Source: an uncultured Lachnospiraceae bacterium (GTDB lineage Bacteria; Bacillota; Clostridia; Lachnospirales; Lachnospiraceae). Taken from it: 64,000 nucleotides of DNA. The position numbers and the translations under genes are program-made. The stretch lies in NCBI GenBank assembly GCA_910578085.1, contig CAJTPM010000011.1:62001-126000 (forward strand), read 5' to 3'. Positions 52,541 through 62,489 of this stretch are shown here, in pieces; positions within the stretch are counted from its first letter, which is position 1, and each line of letters opens with the position of its first letter. Under the pieces are notes generated by a model. It did not search any database, had not been told where the DNA came from, and saw nothing but the letters and a program-made list of their open reading frames with translations.

Positions 52541-52685
52541 GTGCTATAGTTATATTATGAACATTATTTTATAAAAAGAGCGCACTTCTTTGCGCCGCAA
52601 TCTAATAACAGGAAGCGTATTTTGCTTTCTGGAATATAGTTTATGAGAAGGATAATAAAATAAATCAATAACAGGAGGACATCAC

Positions 52686-53312
52686 ATGAATACGATTATT
52701 ACGATAGGAAGGCAATATGGATCAGGCGGAAGAGAAATCGGAGAAAAACTTGCGAAACGGCTGGGTATTCCGTTTTATGATAAGGAACTGCTCAGCAGGG
52801 CGGCAAAGGAGAGTGGTTTCTGCCAGGAAATGATAGAAAACCATGACGAACGTCCCACCAACTCCTTTCTCTACAATCTGGTGATGGACACTTATTCTTT
52901 CGGATACAATTCTTCTTCTTTTGTGGATATGCCGATCAGCCATAAAATTTTTCTGGCACAGTTTGATACTATCAAGAAGATTGCGGATGAGGGCGCTTGT
53001 GTAATTGTAGGCAGATGTGCCGATTACGCACTTGCCGATTACGCAAACTGCGTTCATGTATTTATCCATGCAGATGAAGAGCACAGGACAAAACGCATTA
53101 TGGAACGCAATAATCTGTCAGAGTCTAAAGCAAAAGATGCAATCAACAAAAAGGACAAACAGCGTCAGAGCTATTATAACTATTATTCCTCTAAGAAATG
53201 GGGACGCTCCGATACCTATGATCTTTCCATCAATTCGGCAAGGCTTGGTATAGACGGCACTGTGAATCTGCTGGCACAATATGTGGAAGATGCGGAAAAA
53301 GCAAGATCCTGA
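52686..53312 (+). CDS. Cytidylate kinase-like protein
   Basis: 208 residues with a P-loop variant in TIGRQYGSGGREIGEKLA, the start of the cytidylate-kinase-like family, and GACVIVGRCADYAL and AEEHRTKRIMERNN further on. The exact substrate is not known; these proteins are often duplicated in Clostridia. AGGAGGACATCAC precedes the ATG. Confidence 0.9.
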   Translation: MNTIITIGRQYGSGGREIGEKLAKRLGIPFYDKELLSRAAKESGFCQEMIENHDERPTNSFLYNLVMDTYSFGYNSSSFVDMPISHKIFLAQFDTIKKIADEGACVIVGRCADYALADYANCVHVFIHADEEHRTKRIMERNNLSESKAKDAINKKDKQRQSYYNYYSSKKWGRSDTYDLSINSARLGIDGTVNLLAQYVEDAEKARS

Positions 53313-53651
53313 AAATCCTTTCCGCTATCAGAAAATCCCGGGAAACCATCTGTCGGACCGGGATTTTCTGATGTGAGAGAAGTGTTTCGGACATCTTTAA
53401 CTATTCGCAAAAGCATAGTTTAACGAATAGTTTGTACGTATTTTCAGTGTTCAAGAAAGATTTTATACTATGGCGTACTAACTGGTTCGTTAAACTATGA
53501 GGAATTTGGTGTGGAGATAAATTAGATAGCATTTTCTGTTGGTAAACCGGCCAGATAGCCATATTACAAAAATACTAACTTAATTATTCATAATATAGCT
53601 TTTATGTTTATATTGTAAAGTACCTGAACAAACAGGGACTGGCATTTATTG
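53313..53651. other. Intergenic stretch with nested inverted repeats
   Basis: 339 bases without a gene. A 15-bp perfect stem, ATCAGAAAATCCCGG (53327-53341) and its complement at 53358-53372, ends the kinase gene. Next comes a separate repeat system: CATAGTTTAACGAA (53414-53427) and TTCGTTAAACTATG (53486-53499), with further matching bases inside, and a shorter AACTATTCG/CGAATAGTT pair at 53399-53407 and 53424-53432. The remaining AT-rich part shows nothing recognisable. Confidence 0.8.
53327..53372 (+). terminator. Terminator-like stem after the kinase gene
   Basis: A perfect 15-bp inverted repeat with a 16-base loop directly after the stop. The T-run is inside the stem, not after it, so termination is probable but not certain. 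Confidence 0.6.
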
Positions 53652-54101
53652 TCAGAACAGTTCCGCGGAGTCCAGCATAACGGTAAAGGGACCTTCATTT
53701 GTGAATGTCACTTTCATCTCCGCGCCAAATTCGCCGGTCTGAACGGTCACTCCTGCTTCTTTACATTTATCAATAATGTACCAATACATTTCCCTGGCAG
53801 ACTCCGCAGAACCGGATCTGATAAAAGAAGGCCTGTTTCCCTTCCGGCAGTCAGCATACAGCGTAAACTGTGAGATCAAAAGAAGACTTCCGCCAACCTG
53901 ATCCAGGCTCAAATTTGTTTTGCCGTTCTCATCCTTAAAAATGCGAAGGCCCAGCATTTTTTTGATCATTTTATCAGCAATTTCTTTTGTGTCGGCATCC
54001 TCCACACCGATCAGTACCATATAACCGAAGGGGATCGATCCGACCACCTGATTTTCCACCGATACGGAAGCGTCAGATGCGATCTGTACTAAAAATTTCA
54101 T
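53652..54101 (-). CDS. dtd: D-aminoacyl-tRNA deacylase
   Basis: 149 residues. Family blocks include GSIPFGYMVLIGVEDADTKE (near the start), LLISQFTLYADCRKGNRPSF with the catalytic Thr, and the C-terminal VQTGEFGAEMKV. It removes D-amino acids (and Gly from tRNA-Ala). It is the minus-strand neighbour of the transporter gene, separated from it by five bases, and reads after it. Confidence 0.95.
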   Translation of the reverse strand: MKFLVQIASDASVSVENQVVGSIPFGYMVLIGVEDADTKEIADKMIKKMLGLRIFKDENGKTNLSLDQVGGSLLLISQFTLYADCRKGNRPSFIRSGSAESAREMYWYIIDKCKEAGVTVQTGEFGAEMKVTFTNEGPFTVMLDSAELF

Positions 54102-54106
54102 GGCGG

Positions 54107-55513
54107 TTACTCCTCTCTGCCTGTTTTTATACTATCCTGTTCCTGTTCCGTTTGTGAAATATTTAACATTTTGGTTGTGTCAACTGCTCCGGAAGAATCG
54201 GCTGATATCGCGGAAATATCGGGGATATCCTTTGCTGCATGGGAATTGCCGACATTCTCAGAACCTGTTTTCTCTTCCATCGGAATATACAACTTTTCTG
54301 CGGTAATATATTTTAATGTTTCATAGTCTCCCGTATTCGTGGAAAGTTCTTTCTTTTTCAAAAACTTATTTACCATGTAGTCAACCCCCGCATATAATAC
54401 GGCAAACAACGGCACGCCCACTACCATTCCGGCAATCCCCCACAATCCGCCGAAAAGTGTGATGGAAAAGATCACCCAGAAGCCGGAAAGCCCTGTGGAT
54501 TCTCCCAGGATCTTTGGACCGATCACATTGCCGTCAAGCTGCTGCAGCGCCAGAATAAATATAATAAATGCGATACATTTTCGGGGTTCGGTCATCAGAA
54601 TAAGCAAGGCGCTTGGAATTGCACCGATGTAGGGGCCAAAAAACGGAATAATATTGGTCATGCCCACAATCACGCTGATTAACACCGGATAAGGCATCTT
54701 CAAAAGGCTGGTTCCCACAAAGCAAAGTACGCCGATAATAGCAGAATCGACGATCTTTCCGCCGAGAAAACCGATAAACGTTTTGTTGGTAAATCGGAAG
54801 GCACGGATGATCTGGTTGGCTGTATGGCGCTCAAACAGCGCATAGCAGATTTTCTTCGCCTGACTGGAGAAGGTCTCTTTCCCCGATAAAATATAGAGAG
54901 AAATAATCAGGCCGATCACAAAATTGTACAGCGATTTCAACACGCCGATCATTCCCACGGAAGCGGAACGGATCAGCGTATTGAGGGTAGGAAGCACACT
55001 GTTATCCAGAAATTCATCCAGCTCTTTGGAATAGGCGGCAAGCATATTCTCTATAAATGTTTCTACATCCGGATTATCGGCGAGCAGTTTTTCCGTCAGC
55101 CCGATCAGGTTATTAATGTAAGTCGGAAACTGTGTGATAATATTTTGTATGCTTGTAATAAGCTGTGGAATAACGATGGCAAAAAATCCGTAAAATATAA
55201 AGCCGATAATTAAAAAAGTGACCAGAACGGAACCGGCCCGGATGCGTTTTCTGATCTTTTTTTCTCTGATATTGATGCGTGCTTTCCGGCACAGCGGATA
55301 GATGATCTTTCCTTCTATCCAGTTTAATACCGGCGCTGCGATGAAGGCAATGATCAGACCGTCGATCACCGGCATGGTCACCTGCAAAACAACGGTTAAA
55401 CTGCTGAAGATCCGGTCCCCCTTAAAGATCAGGCAGACAAAACAGATCGCCAGAATCAGTACGATCAGCGCTGTCATCCCCCACTTGACATACTTGTTCA
55501 TCAGTTTTTTCAT
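54107..55513 (-). CDS. AI-2E family transporter (YdiK/TqsA-like)
   Basis: 468 residues with about eight membrane segments. The family text includes MTNIIPFFGPYIGAIP and IGVLCFVGTSLLKMPYP, and a C-terminal cytoplasmic tail rich in Ser, Asp and Glu. Substrates are uncertain; despite the name only some members export AI-2. A divergent gene starts about 210 bases on the other side. Confidence 0.9.
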   Translation of the reverse strand: MKKLMNKYVKWGMTALIVLILAICFVCLIFKGDRIFSSLTVVLQVTMPVIDGLIIAFIAAPVLNWIEGKIIYPLCRKARINIREKKIRKRIRAGSVLVTFLIIGFIFYGFFAIVIPQLITSIQNIITQFPTYINNLIGLTEKLLADNPDVETFIENMLAAYSKELDEFLDNSVLPTLNTLIRSASVGMIGVLKSLYNFVIGLIISLYILSGKETFSSQAKKICYALFERHTANQIIRAFRFTNKTFIGFLGGKIVDSAIIGVLCFVGTSLLKMPYPVLISVIVGMTNIIPFFGPYIGAIPSALLILMTEPRKCIAFIIFILALQQLDGNVIGPKILGESTGLSGFWVIFSITLFGGLWGIAGMVVGVPLFAVLYAGVDYMVNKFLKKKELSTNTGDYETLKYITAEKLYIPMEEKTGSENVGNSHAAKDIPDISAISADSSGAVDTTKMLNISQTEQEQDSIKTGREE

Positions 55514-55726
55514 AGTACTGTGATCCTTCTTTTTCTGTTTTGAATTATTTTAAAAATGCATTTTATCCCGTAAATACTTGTATCCGAAGATTGAATAACT
55601 TATAATAGTACCGTAAGTCCGGTTTATATACTAGCAAAAACAGGTGAATTTTACCTCTGCTACTATTATAATAATAATGTCCGGGACTTGCAACTTAAAT
55701 TCTGAAGAAAGTTTGAAAACCAGGCG

Positions 55727-56458
55727 ATGAAATTACAGCAGTTGTACAGTTTTGCCCGCAGGGCAATAGACGATTATCATATGATCTGTGAAAAGGACCA
55801 CATTGCGGTGGGCATATCCGGCGGCAAGGACTCTCTTGCCATGCTCTATGCTCTGAGCGGTCTGAAACGCTTTTATCCGGCCAATTTCAGGCTGACCGCA
55901 GTTACAGTGGACCTGGGCTTTGAAAACCTGAATCTGGACCGGATAGCGGCCCTGTGTGCAGAGTTTGACGTCCCCTACCATATTGTAAAAACTGACATCG
56001 GTAAGATTATTTTTGAGGACAGAAAGGAATCTTCTCCCTGTTCTTTGTGCGCAAAAATGAGAAAAGGCGCCTTAAATCAGGCGATGAAGGATCTTGGATG
56101 CAATAAAATAGCCTACGCGCATCATAAAGATGACGTGGTGGAGACGATGCTGCTCTCTCTTATCTATGAAGGAAGGTTTCACTGTTTTTCGCCGGTGACA
56201 TATCTGGACCGGATGGATATGACGGTGATCAGACCGTTAATTTATGTACAGGAGGCCGACGTGATCGGATTTATCAATAAATATAACGTTCCTGTGGTGA
56301 AAAGTCCCTGTCCGGCGGACGGTCATACAAAGCGGGAGTACGCGCATCTGCTTTTACAGCAGTTAAACCGGGAGAATCCCGGTGTCAAGGAGAGAATGTT
56401 CCGTGCGGTGCAGGAAGGGCTGCCGGCCTGGAGACTGCAGCCGGATCTGCATACGTGA
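55727..56458 (+). CDS. TtcA-like tRNA 2-thiolation ATP pyrophosphatase
   Basis: 243 residues. PP-loop SGGKDSLAM, a CSLCAKMRKGAL cluster motif, and a second CPADGHTKR in the C-terminal half give the TtcA/Ctu1-like pattern. It makes 2-thiocytidine in tRNA or a related thiolated base. The ribosome site is weak (CCAGGCG). Close relatives in Clostridia are annotated as tRNA 2-thiocytidine biosynthesis TtcA, though the substrate is unproved here. Confidence 0.88.
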   Translation: MKLQQLYSFARRAIDDYHMICEKDHIAVGISGGKDSLAMLYALSGLKRFYPANFRLTAVTVDLGFENLNLDRIAALCAEFDVPYHIVKTDIGKIIFEDRKESSPCSLCAKMRKGALNQAMKDLGCNKIAYAHHKDDVVETMLLSLIYEGRFHCFSPVTYLDRMDMTVIRPLIYVQEADVIGFINKYNVPVVKSPCPADGHTKREYAHLLLQQLNRENPGVKERMFRAVQEGLPAWRLQPDLHT

Positions 56459-56637
56459 ATTTTTTCATATTGCAGAGGCGGCCGCAGAACGATTGCATGC
56501 AAGTGTAATCCCCCGTAGCAAAGCTGGATATACCCGGGGAGGCGGAATTGAAATACTTTGCAGCAAGCTACAGGACATCATGGCCTGAAAACGAGGCAGG
56601 CTGACAGACAGCATAAAGACAGAACAGGAAAAGAACT

Positions 56638-57687
56638 ATGAAATACTACGAAGAACAGGATAAAAAGAACATCGAGAGAATCCGGGCCATTCAGAAAGAG
56701 CTGCCCTCTTTCTGCCGATCCTTTTTCTATGATATAGCGGACTACACTTCCACCAGGACAAGGCTTGCTTATGCCTACGACCTGAAGGTCTTTTTTGAAT
56801 TTCTGCACAAAAACAATGCTTACTGCCGGAAAATGGAAATTCCGGAGATACCGATCTCTGTTCTGGATCGCGTTACAAAAGACGATATTCTGGAATATCT
56901 GGATTACATGACGCTCTACGACAAAGACGGCCGCGTCATCATGAACAAAGAGCGGGGAAAGGCCAGGAAGATCGCTTCGCTGCGCAGTTTTTACAACTAT
57001 TTTTTCCGCAGTGAGAAGATTGAAAAAAATCCGGCCTCTCTGATTCCGGTACCGAAGCAGCATGAAAAAGAGATCATCCGTCTGGAACCTCAGGAAGTGG
57101 CCATTCTTTTAGATCAGGTAGAACGGGGAGAAAAACTGACAAAATCCCAGTTGAAATACCACAAGATCAATAAAGTGCGCGATATCGCCATTTTGACGCT
57201 TCTGTTGGGAACCGGCATCCGTGTATCGGAGTGTGTGGGACTGAATTTAAATGATGTGGATCTGGATAACGGCGCCCTCGTCGTGCACCGAAAAGGCGGC
57301 TACGATGCAACGATCTATTTCGGGTTTGAGGTGGAGACAGCCCTGCGGGACTATATGGAAAAACGGGAAGACATGATTCCGTTGACAGGCCACGAGGACG
57401 CCTTCTTTATCTCGATGCAGAATAAGCGGATGGGCGTGCGCAGCGTAGAAAACATGGTGAAGAAATACACGCAGAACGTGACCACCCTGAAAAAGATCAC
57501 GCCCCACAAACTGCGCAGCACCTACGGCACTTCCCTCTACAAAGAAACCGGTGATATTTACCTCGTAGCCAGCGTCCTCGGCCACAGCGACGTAAATACC
57601 ACCAGAAAACACTATGCCGCCATCAGCGACGAAGAACGCATGAAAGTGACCAATGCAGTCAAACTGCGCAGCACTGACCGAAAATGA
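56638..57687 (+). CDS. XerS/XerC-like tyrosine recombinase
   Basis: 349 residues. The catalytic set is visible: Arg in LGTGIRVSECVGL, Lys in VVHRKGGYDAT, HxxR in TPHKLRSTYGT, His in LGHSDVNTTRKHY and the nucleophile Tyr right after it. N-terminal SAM-like core-binding domain is present (TRTRLAYAYDLKVFFEFL). It may serve chromosome-dimer resolution rather than a mobile element, since no element is visible around it. AGGAAAAGAACT precedes the ATG. Confidence 0.9.
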   Translation: MKYYEEQDKKNIERIRAIQKELPSFCRSFFYDIADYTSTRTRLAYAYDLKVFFEFLHKNNAYCRKMEIPEIPISVLDRVTKDDILEYLDYMTLYDKDGRVIMNKERGKARKIASLRSFYNYFFRSEKIEKNPASLIPVPKQHEKEIIRLEPQEVAILLDQVERGEKLTKSQLKYHKINKVRDIAILTLLLGTGIRVSECVGLNLNDVDLDNGALVVHRKGGYDATIYFGFEVETALRDYMEKREDMIPLTGHEDAFFISMQNKRMGVRSVENMVKKYTQNVTTLKKITPHKLRSTYGTSLYKETGDIYLVASVLGHSDVNTTRKHYAAISDEERMKVTNAVKLRSTDRK

Positions 57688-57728
57688 AGAACCAGCCCAG
57701 ATATTTTATTTATCCGGGCGTCCGTCTT

Positions 57729-58160
57729 TTACAGTTTGCTGATCTCCTCCTGATCCACCAGCCTGATGCCGTTTTTCACCAGCACATCCACTGCTCTCTC
57801 ATTATCATTCACCCGCAGGATCATGTATGCCACATCCTTCCTGCTTGTGGTAAAAGCATAGGAATATTCAAGATTTATGCCATTTTCGCCAAGCACCGTT
57901 AACGTATGTAAAAGGCTGCCCGGCTTATCGGGAATTTCCACCGCCAGAACTTTCGTGGCGGAACAGATATAGCCCGCATCTTTCATCGTGCACATGGTAT
58001 TGTAGACATCGTCCACGATAATACGGAGAATACCGAAATCCGGCGTTTCCGCGATACACATGGCTCTCATATTGATATTGTTCCCGGAGAGCACTCTGGC
58101 AAATGCCGCCAGTCCTCCGGGTTTGTTTTCCAGAAAAACAGAGATCTGTTGTACTGTCAT
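57729..58160 (-). CDS. Tandem ACT-domain protein
   Basis: 143 residues. Two ACT-like units are visible: TVQQISVFLENKPGGLAAFA and VLAVEIPDKPGSLLHTLTVL. Such proteins sense amino acids. It is 12 bases after the paaK gene and reads with it, a conserved pair. Confidence 0.9.
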   Translation of the reverse strand: MTVQQISVFLENKPGGLAAFARVLSGNNINMRAMCIAETPDFGILRIIVDDVYNTMCTMKDAGYICSATKVLAVEIPDKPGSLLHTLTVLGENGINLEYSYAFTTSRKDVAYMILRVNDNERAVDVLVKNGIRLVDQEEISKL

Positions 58161-58172
58161 TTTGTTACCCCC

Positions 58173-59477
58173 TTATTGATATAAATTCCGCCTGTCGATA
58201 ATGCGGACTGCTTTTCCCTCGCTTCTTGCGATGGATTTGGGCGTTACCAGTTTCACTTTTGCGTAAATACCCAGCATGGATTTCAGAGCATTCACGAGCT
58301 GTTTCTCCTTTGCGCTGACTTCGCTGACAGAGTCGGAGAACATTTCAGCTGTCATCTCCACCTGCACTTCCAGTGTATCACTGTTGTTGACACGGTCTAC
58401 GATGATCTGATAATTTGCCGCATACCCCTTGTTCAAAAGTACGGTCTCGATCTGGGACGGGAAGACATTGACACCCTTGATGATCAGCATATCGTCGCTT
58501 CTTCCCATGGGTTTTGTCATCTTCACATGGGTTCTGCCACAGGAACATTTCTCACGCGTCAACACACAGATATCTCTGGTGCGGTAGCGGAGTAACGGGA
58601 ATGCCTCTTTAGTGATGCTGGTAAATACCAGTTCACCCTTTTCACCCTCAGGAAGTACTTCTCCGGTCTTTGGATTGATGATCTCTGCGATAAAATGGTC
58701 CTCATTGATATGCATCCCGGCCTGTGCGCTGCACTCGAAGGATACGCCGGGACCGGAAATTTCAGTCAGTCCGTAAATATCGAAGGCTTTAATGCCCAGA
58801 GATTTTTCGATATCGCGGCGCATCTCTTCCGTCCAGGCCTCCGCACCGAAAATGCCGGCTTTCAGTTTGATCTTGTCCTTTAAGCCTCTCTCGTTGATAC
58901 TTTCGCCCAGATATGCTGCATAGGAAGGCGTACAGCAGAGGATCGTGGAGCCGAGGTCGATCATAAACTGAATCTGTCTGTCCGTATTGCCGGAGGACAT
59001 AGGCAGCGTCAGAGAGCCTACTTTATGGGAACCGCCGTTTAAGCCGGGACCGCCTGTAAACAGGCCGTAGCCATAGCTGACATGGACAACGTCATCCTTT
59101 GTACCGCCTGCCGCCATGATCGCTCTGGCGCAGCACTCGTCCCAGAGATCGATATCATGCTGGGTATAAAACGCTACTACTCTTCTGCCGGTGGTGCCGC
59201 TGGTAGACTGGATCCTGACACAGTCTTTTATGGGAACCGCCACAAGACCGTAGGGATAGGCTTCACGCAGATCGTCTTTTGTCAGAAAAGGCAGTTTATG
59301 TAAGTCTTCCACTGACCGGATATCCTCCGGCGTTACTCCTTTCCCTTCCATTTTTTTCCTGTAGTAAGGCACATTCTCGTAGACATGCTTTACCTGCTTC
59401 ACAAGTCTTTCGTTCTGCAGCTTCAGGATCTCCTCTCTGGAAGCGCATTCGATTTCGGGCTGGTAATAATGTTCCAT
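58173..59477 (-). CDS. paaK: Phenylacetate-CoA ligase family protein
   Basis: 434 residues of the AMP-forming acyl-CoA ligase family. TSGTTGRRVVAFYT is the ATP/AMP signature; FDIYGLTEISGPGVSFECSA and RYRTRDICVL fit PaaK. In fermentative Clostridia this enzyme often works with indolepyruvate:ferredoxin oxidoreductase to make or use aryl-CoA. Substrate: phenylacetate or a similar aryl acid (inferred). Confidence 0.93.
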   Translation of the reverse strand: MEHYYQPEIECASREEILKLQNERLVKQVKHVYENVPYYRKKMEGKGVTPEDIRSVEDLHKLPFLTKDDLREAYPYGLVAVPIKDCVRIQSTSGTTGRRVVAFYTQHDIDLWDECCARAIMAAGGTKDDVVHVSYGYGLFTGGPGLNGGSHKVGSLTLPMSSGNTDRQIQFMIDLGSTILCCTPSYAAYLGESINERGLKDKIKLKAGIFGAEAWTEEMRRDIEKSLGIKAFDIYGLTEISGPGVSFECSAQAGMHINEDHFIAEIINPKTGEVLPEGEKGELVFTSITKEAFPLLRYRTRDICVLTREKCSCGRTHVKMTKPMGRSDDMLIIKGVNVFPSQIETVLLNKGYAANYQIIVDRVNNSDTLEVQVEMTAEMFSDSVSEVSAKEKQLVNALKSMLGIYAKVKLVTPKSIARSEGKAVRIIDRRNLYQ

Positions 59478-59516
59478 ATTCTCTGGTGTCCTTTCTTTTA
59501 TTGTGTCAGTACCGTT

Positions 59517-59867
59517 TTATTTTGGAGAAAGATACTTCTTCTGAGCATCCATTGTGATTTTGCCATACACGATAATAACCAGCAGAATAACAACACAGAT
59601 GACCAGATTGAAATGTGAGATGTGCCAGTATTTTTCATTCAGATAATCAGCGCCGCCGCTGAGCACCACGATAATCCCCATAATAATGGATTTTGGAGAC
59701 ATATATTCAATGTATCCTTTCGGATCATTTGCTTTTTTCAGATCACATCCTTTTCCAACAAGAGCGGAGCTGATCTCTCCGGTCCGTTTCATCTGCACTG
59801 CCGCATAGATCAGATAAGCTCCGCTGAGCATAATTAAAATATCCATAAATCCAAGTGTATTTCCCAT
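59517..59867 (-). CDS. Small membrane protein, unknown function
   Basis: 116 residues with three hydrophobic segments (LGFMDILIMLSGAYLIYAAV, SIIMGIIVVLSGGADYL, LVICVVILLVIIVYGKI). It lies between paaK and thrC on the same strand. No motif points to a function. Confidence 0.75.
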   Translation of the reverse strand: MGNTLGFMDILIMLSGAYLIYAAVQMKRTGEISSALVGKGCDLKKANDPKGYIEYMSPKSIIMGIIVVLSGGADYLNEKYWHISHFNLVICVVILLVIIVYGKITMDAQKKYLSPK

Positions 59868-59977
59868 ACTTTCTGATCCTTTCTTCTGTAAAGCAACGTG
59901 TTTTAACTCTGTTGCATGATTGCCGTCCCGGAAAAGCAGACAGAAAACCTGAAAATCCGGAAGAATTTCAACTCATT

Positions 59978-61462
59978 TTATAATCCAAGACACCTTTTTA
60001 CAACATCTGCCATTTCATCCTTTTCACAGACCGTATCATGTAAAATCGGAGCTGTTCTGATTCCCTCCACAGCTTCCGGTATCTTTACACCGGATAATTC
60101 GTGCAGATCATCCGCTAATGCAAAATCGTCTTTTTTACTGTCCTCTTTTCCGAGCGCTTTCATTACACTTCTCGTAAATTTATAAGGGCTTGCGGTGGAA
60201 GCGATCACCGTTTTTGTTTCATCTTTTGTCTCTTTTTGATATTTACTGTAAACACAGGAAGCCACAGCAGTATGAGGATCGATGATATAGCCACAGTCCC
60301 CGTACACAGAAGCAATGGTTTTTGCAGTTTCAGCCTCGTCCGCATATCCGCCATAAAAATCCTGCAATTTTTCCCGCATTTCTGTCGAAATCTGATATTT
60401 TCCTGACGAGGAAAGCTGCATCATGAGATCACTGTTCTTCTTCGCGCTGCATCCGGCGATCAGATAGATCAGGCGCTCTAAATTGCTGGAGATCAGAATA
60501 TCCATGGAGGGAGAACTGGTCAGCACAAACTCTCTGTTTCTGTCATAGACACCTGTCCTGAAAAAGTCAAACAATACTTTATTTTCATTGGATGCGCAGA
60601 TCAGTTTCGCAATTGGAAGGCCCATGTTTTTCGCAAAACAGGCAGCAAGGATATTGCCGAAATTACCGGTGGGAACGACTACATTCACAGGTTCGCCGTC
60701 AGAAATTTTTCCTTCTTTCAGCAACTGCGCATAAGCATGGACATAGTAAACGATCTGAGGAACGAGACGTCCGATATTGATGGAATTCGCTGAAGAAAGC
60801 TGGTAACCGTTATCTGCCATCAATTTTCCAAATTCCTGATCTCCAAAAATCTTTTTCACTCCGTTTTGGGCATCATCAAAATTTCCATGGATACCCGCCA
60901 CAAAAGTATTGTTTCCCTGCTGAGTGACCATCTGCTTTTCCTGGATCGGACTTACCCCGTTTTTCGGATAAAAAACAATGATTTTTGTCCCCTTTACATC
61001 TGCAAAACCCGCTAATGCTGCTTTTCCGGTATCACCGGAAGTCGCAGTCAGAATTACAATTTCATTTTTAACATGATTTTTGTTGACTGCAGTAGTCATT
61101 AGATGTGGCAGAATGGAGAGTGCCATATCCTTAAAAGCGATCGTGGCGCCGTGAAACAATTCCAGATAGTATACACCGTCCACGCAGGCGAGAGGTGCGA
61201 CCGCTTCCGTATCAAATTTGGCGTCATATGCGTTTCTGATACAGGCTCTCAGTTCCTCCTCCGTATAGTCGGAAAGAAACGGCTGCATTACTTCATATGC
61301 TGTTTCCTGATAGGTCATTTCTGAAAATTCTTTTAAACTTTTAGGGAGTGCCGGAATATGGTCAGGGAAAAAAAGTCCTCCATCCTCAGCGAGTCCTTTT
61401 AAAATGGCTTCCGAAGCAGATACAGCCTCTCCGCCTCCTCTTGTACTGATATATTTTACCAT
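59978..61462 (-). CDS. thrC: Threonine synthase
   Basis: 494 residues. The N-terminus (STRGGGEAVSASEAILKGLA) and the PLP Lys in ELFHGATIAFKDMALSIL are those of the long class of threonine synthases, with ATSGDTGKAAL after it. Converts O-phosphohomoserine to threonine. AGGAGGATTACAA precedes the ATG. Confidence 0.96.
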   Translation of the reverse strand: MVKYISTRGGGEAVSASEAILKGLAEDGGLFFPDHIPALPKSLKEFSEMTYQETAYEVMQPFLSDYTEEELRACIRNAYDAKFDTEAVAPLACVDGVYYLELFHGATIAFKDMALSILPHLMTTAVNKNHVKNEIVILTATSGDTGKAALAGFADVKGTKIIVFYPKNGVSPIQEKQMVTQQGNNTFVAGIHGNFDDAQNGVKKIFGDQEFGKLMADNGYQLSSANSINIGRLVPQIVYYVHAYAQLLKEGKISDGEPVNVVVPTGNFGNILAACFAKNMGLPIAKLICASNENKVLFDFFRTGVYDRNREFVLTSSPSMDILISSNLERLIYLIAGCSAKKNSDLMMQLSSSGKYQISTEMREKLQDFYGGYADEAETAKTIASVYGDCGYIIDPHTAVASCVYSKYQKETKDETKTVIASTASPYKFTRSVMKALGKEDSKKDDFALADDLHELSGVKIPEAVEGIRTAPILHDTVCEKDEMADVVKRCLGL

Positions 61463-61567
61463 TTGTAATCCTCCTGTGATACCGCATTATGAAAAAAGTC
61501 ATACTCTTTTCCCTGCGCATGAATATCTATAAAAGTATAGCATATGTATATCCGGCCGTAAACAGAT

Positions 61568-62206
61568 TTATGAAAAAAATTCATGCCTCCCATAGGTGAA
61601 AAGTGCCTTACATCTTGTGTCAAACCATCTCATATTATCCGGATTTGTGGCATGACGGTTGACAAAATATAATGCTCCCTGGGACTCGTCTTCCCCCATC
61701 AGTACTCTTTCTACCGCCTTCCTTGTTTTCTCGGATACCTTCACACGATAATAGCTGCCGGTGGCCACTGGAGAAAACTGATAGACACCGCCTCCCTTCT
61801 GGAACACGACCCCTTTTACCGTGTTGGGAAAACGGCTGCTTTCCACACGATTCATAATCACATTTGCAACTAGCATCCGGCCTTTTTCATCCTCACTTCC
61901 GGCTTCCGCCTCCACAATGCGACACAGGATCTCCGTGCTTTCATCATCCAGTAAAATGACATCTTCGTTGACAAGTACATGGTATCCCACTGTCCTTTTG
62001 GGGGAAGAGATACTTTGCAGGATATCACCAAAATGAAATACCTCATCAATGTCATTTGCCTCTCTTTCCTCCTGCAGCTCTTCCATCGTCATATTCAAAA
62101 TTTCTCCGGAAAATTCCTGGTCTAAATCTACTTCTTTCGCATTTACTGCAAACACACCTGTGACCAGCATCGACAGGCACAAAATCAGTGCATAATGTTT
62201 ATACAT
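61568..62206 (-). CDS. Cell-wall hydrolase, SleB type
   Basis: 212 residues. A signal peptide (ALILCLSMLVTGVFAVNA) and a C-terminal SleB domain (ILCRIVEAEAGSEDEKGRM, LVANVIMNRVESSRFPNTV, YQFSPV, ALYFVNR) are visible. The catalytic Glu is in RIVEAEAGSE. Related proteins degrade spore cortex or cell wall. Start at ATG 62206 with GGAGGTAATATTT; the frame is open 21 bases further. Confidence 0.93.
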   Translation of the reverse strand: MYKHYALILCLSMLVTGVFAVNAKEVDLDQEFSGEILNMTMEELQEEREANDIDEVFHFGDILQSISSPKRTVGYHVLVNEDVILLDDESTEILCRIVEAEAGSEDEKGRMLVANVIMNRVESSRFPNTVKGVVFQKGGGVYQFSPVATGSYYRVKVSEKTRKAVERVLMGEDESQGALYFVNRHATNPDNMRWFDTRCKALFTYGRHEFFS

Positions 62207-62375
62207 AAATATTACCTCCGCTTCCAAAAATATGTATTACTCTATATTTTATGCGAAGGTTGTCCCATACATGTCTGTGAAATAAATGATGTATGACTGA
62301 TATTATGCTTTTTGCCTGTTTTTTTCTTTTGGCTTCCTTTTTGTTTTATTGGACGGAAGCCTGTTTTCATGTATA

Positions 62376-62437
62376 TTTTCCCTGCCAATCTGGAACCGGA
62401 CAGGCAGGGAAAATAGGTTTTATCCCCGCCTGTCCGG
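62376..62437. terminator. Two overlapping hairpins between sleB and the next gene
   Basis: TTTTCCCTGCC (62376-62386) pairs with GGCAGGGAAAA (62403-62413). CCGGACAGGC (62396-62405) also pairs with GCCTGTCCGG (62428-62437). The two stems share bases 62403-62405 and cannot both form fully. They lie downstream of the minus-strand 62490 gene and could end its transcript, or switch between two folds. Confidence 0.55.
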
Positions 62438-62489
62438 CGTATACAAATTCGCAGAATAACAAAATGTCTGTCCCGTTCCTCTGCCGGAT

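Noticed and set aside
56638..57687. Tyrosine recombinase as the integrase of an integrated element
   Set aside because: Neighbours are ordinary chromosomal genes and no attachment repeats or phage genes are nearby; it looks like a housekeeping Xer-type protein.
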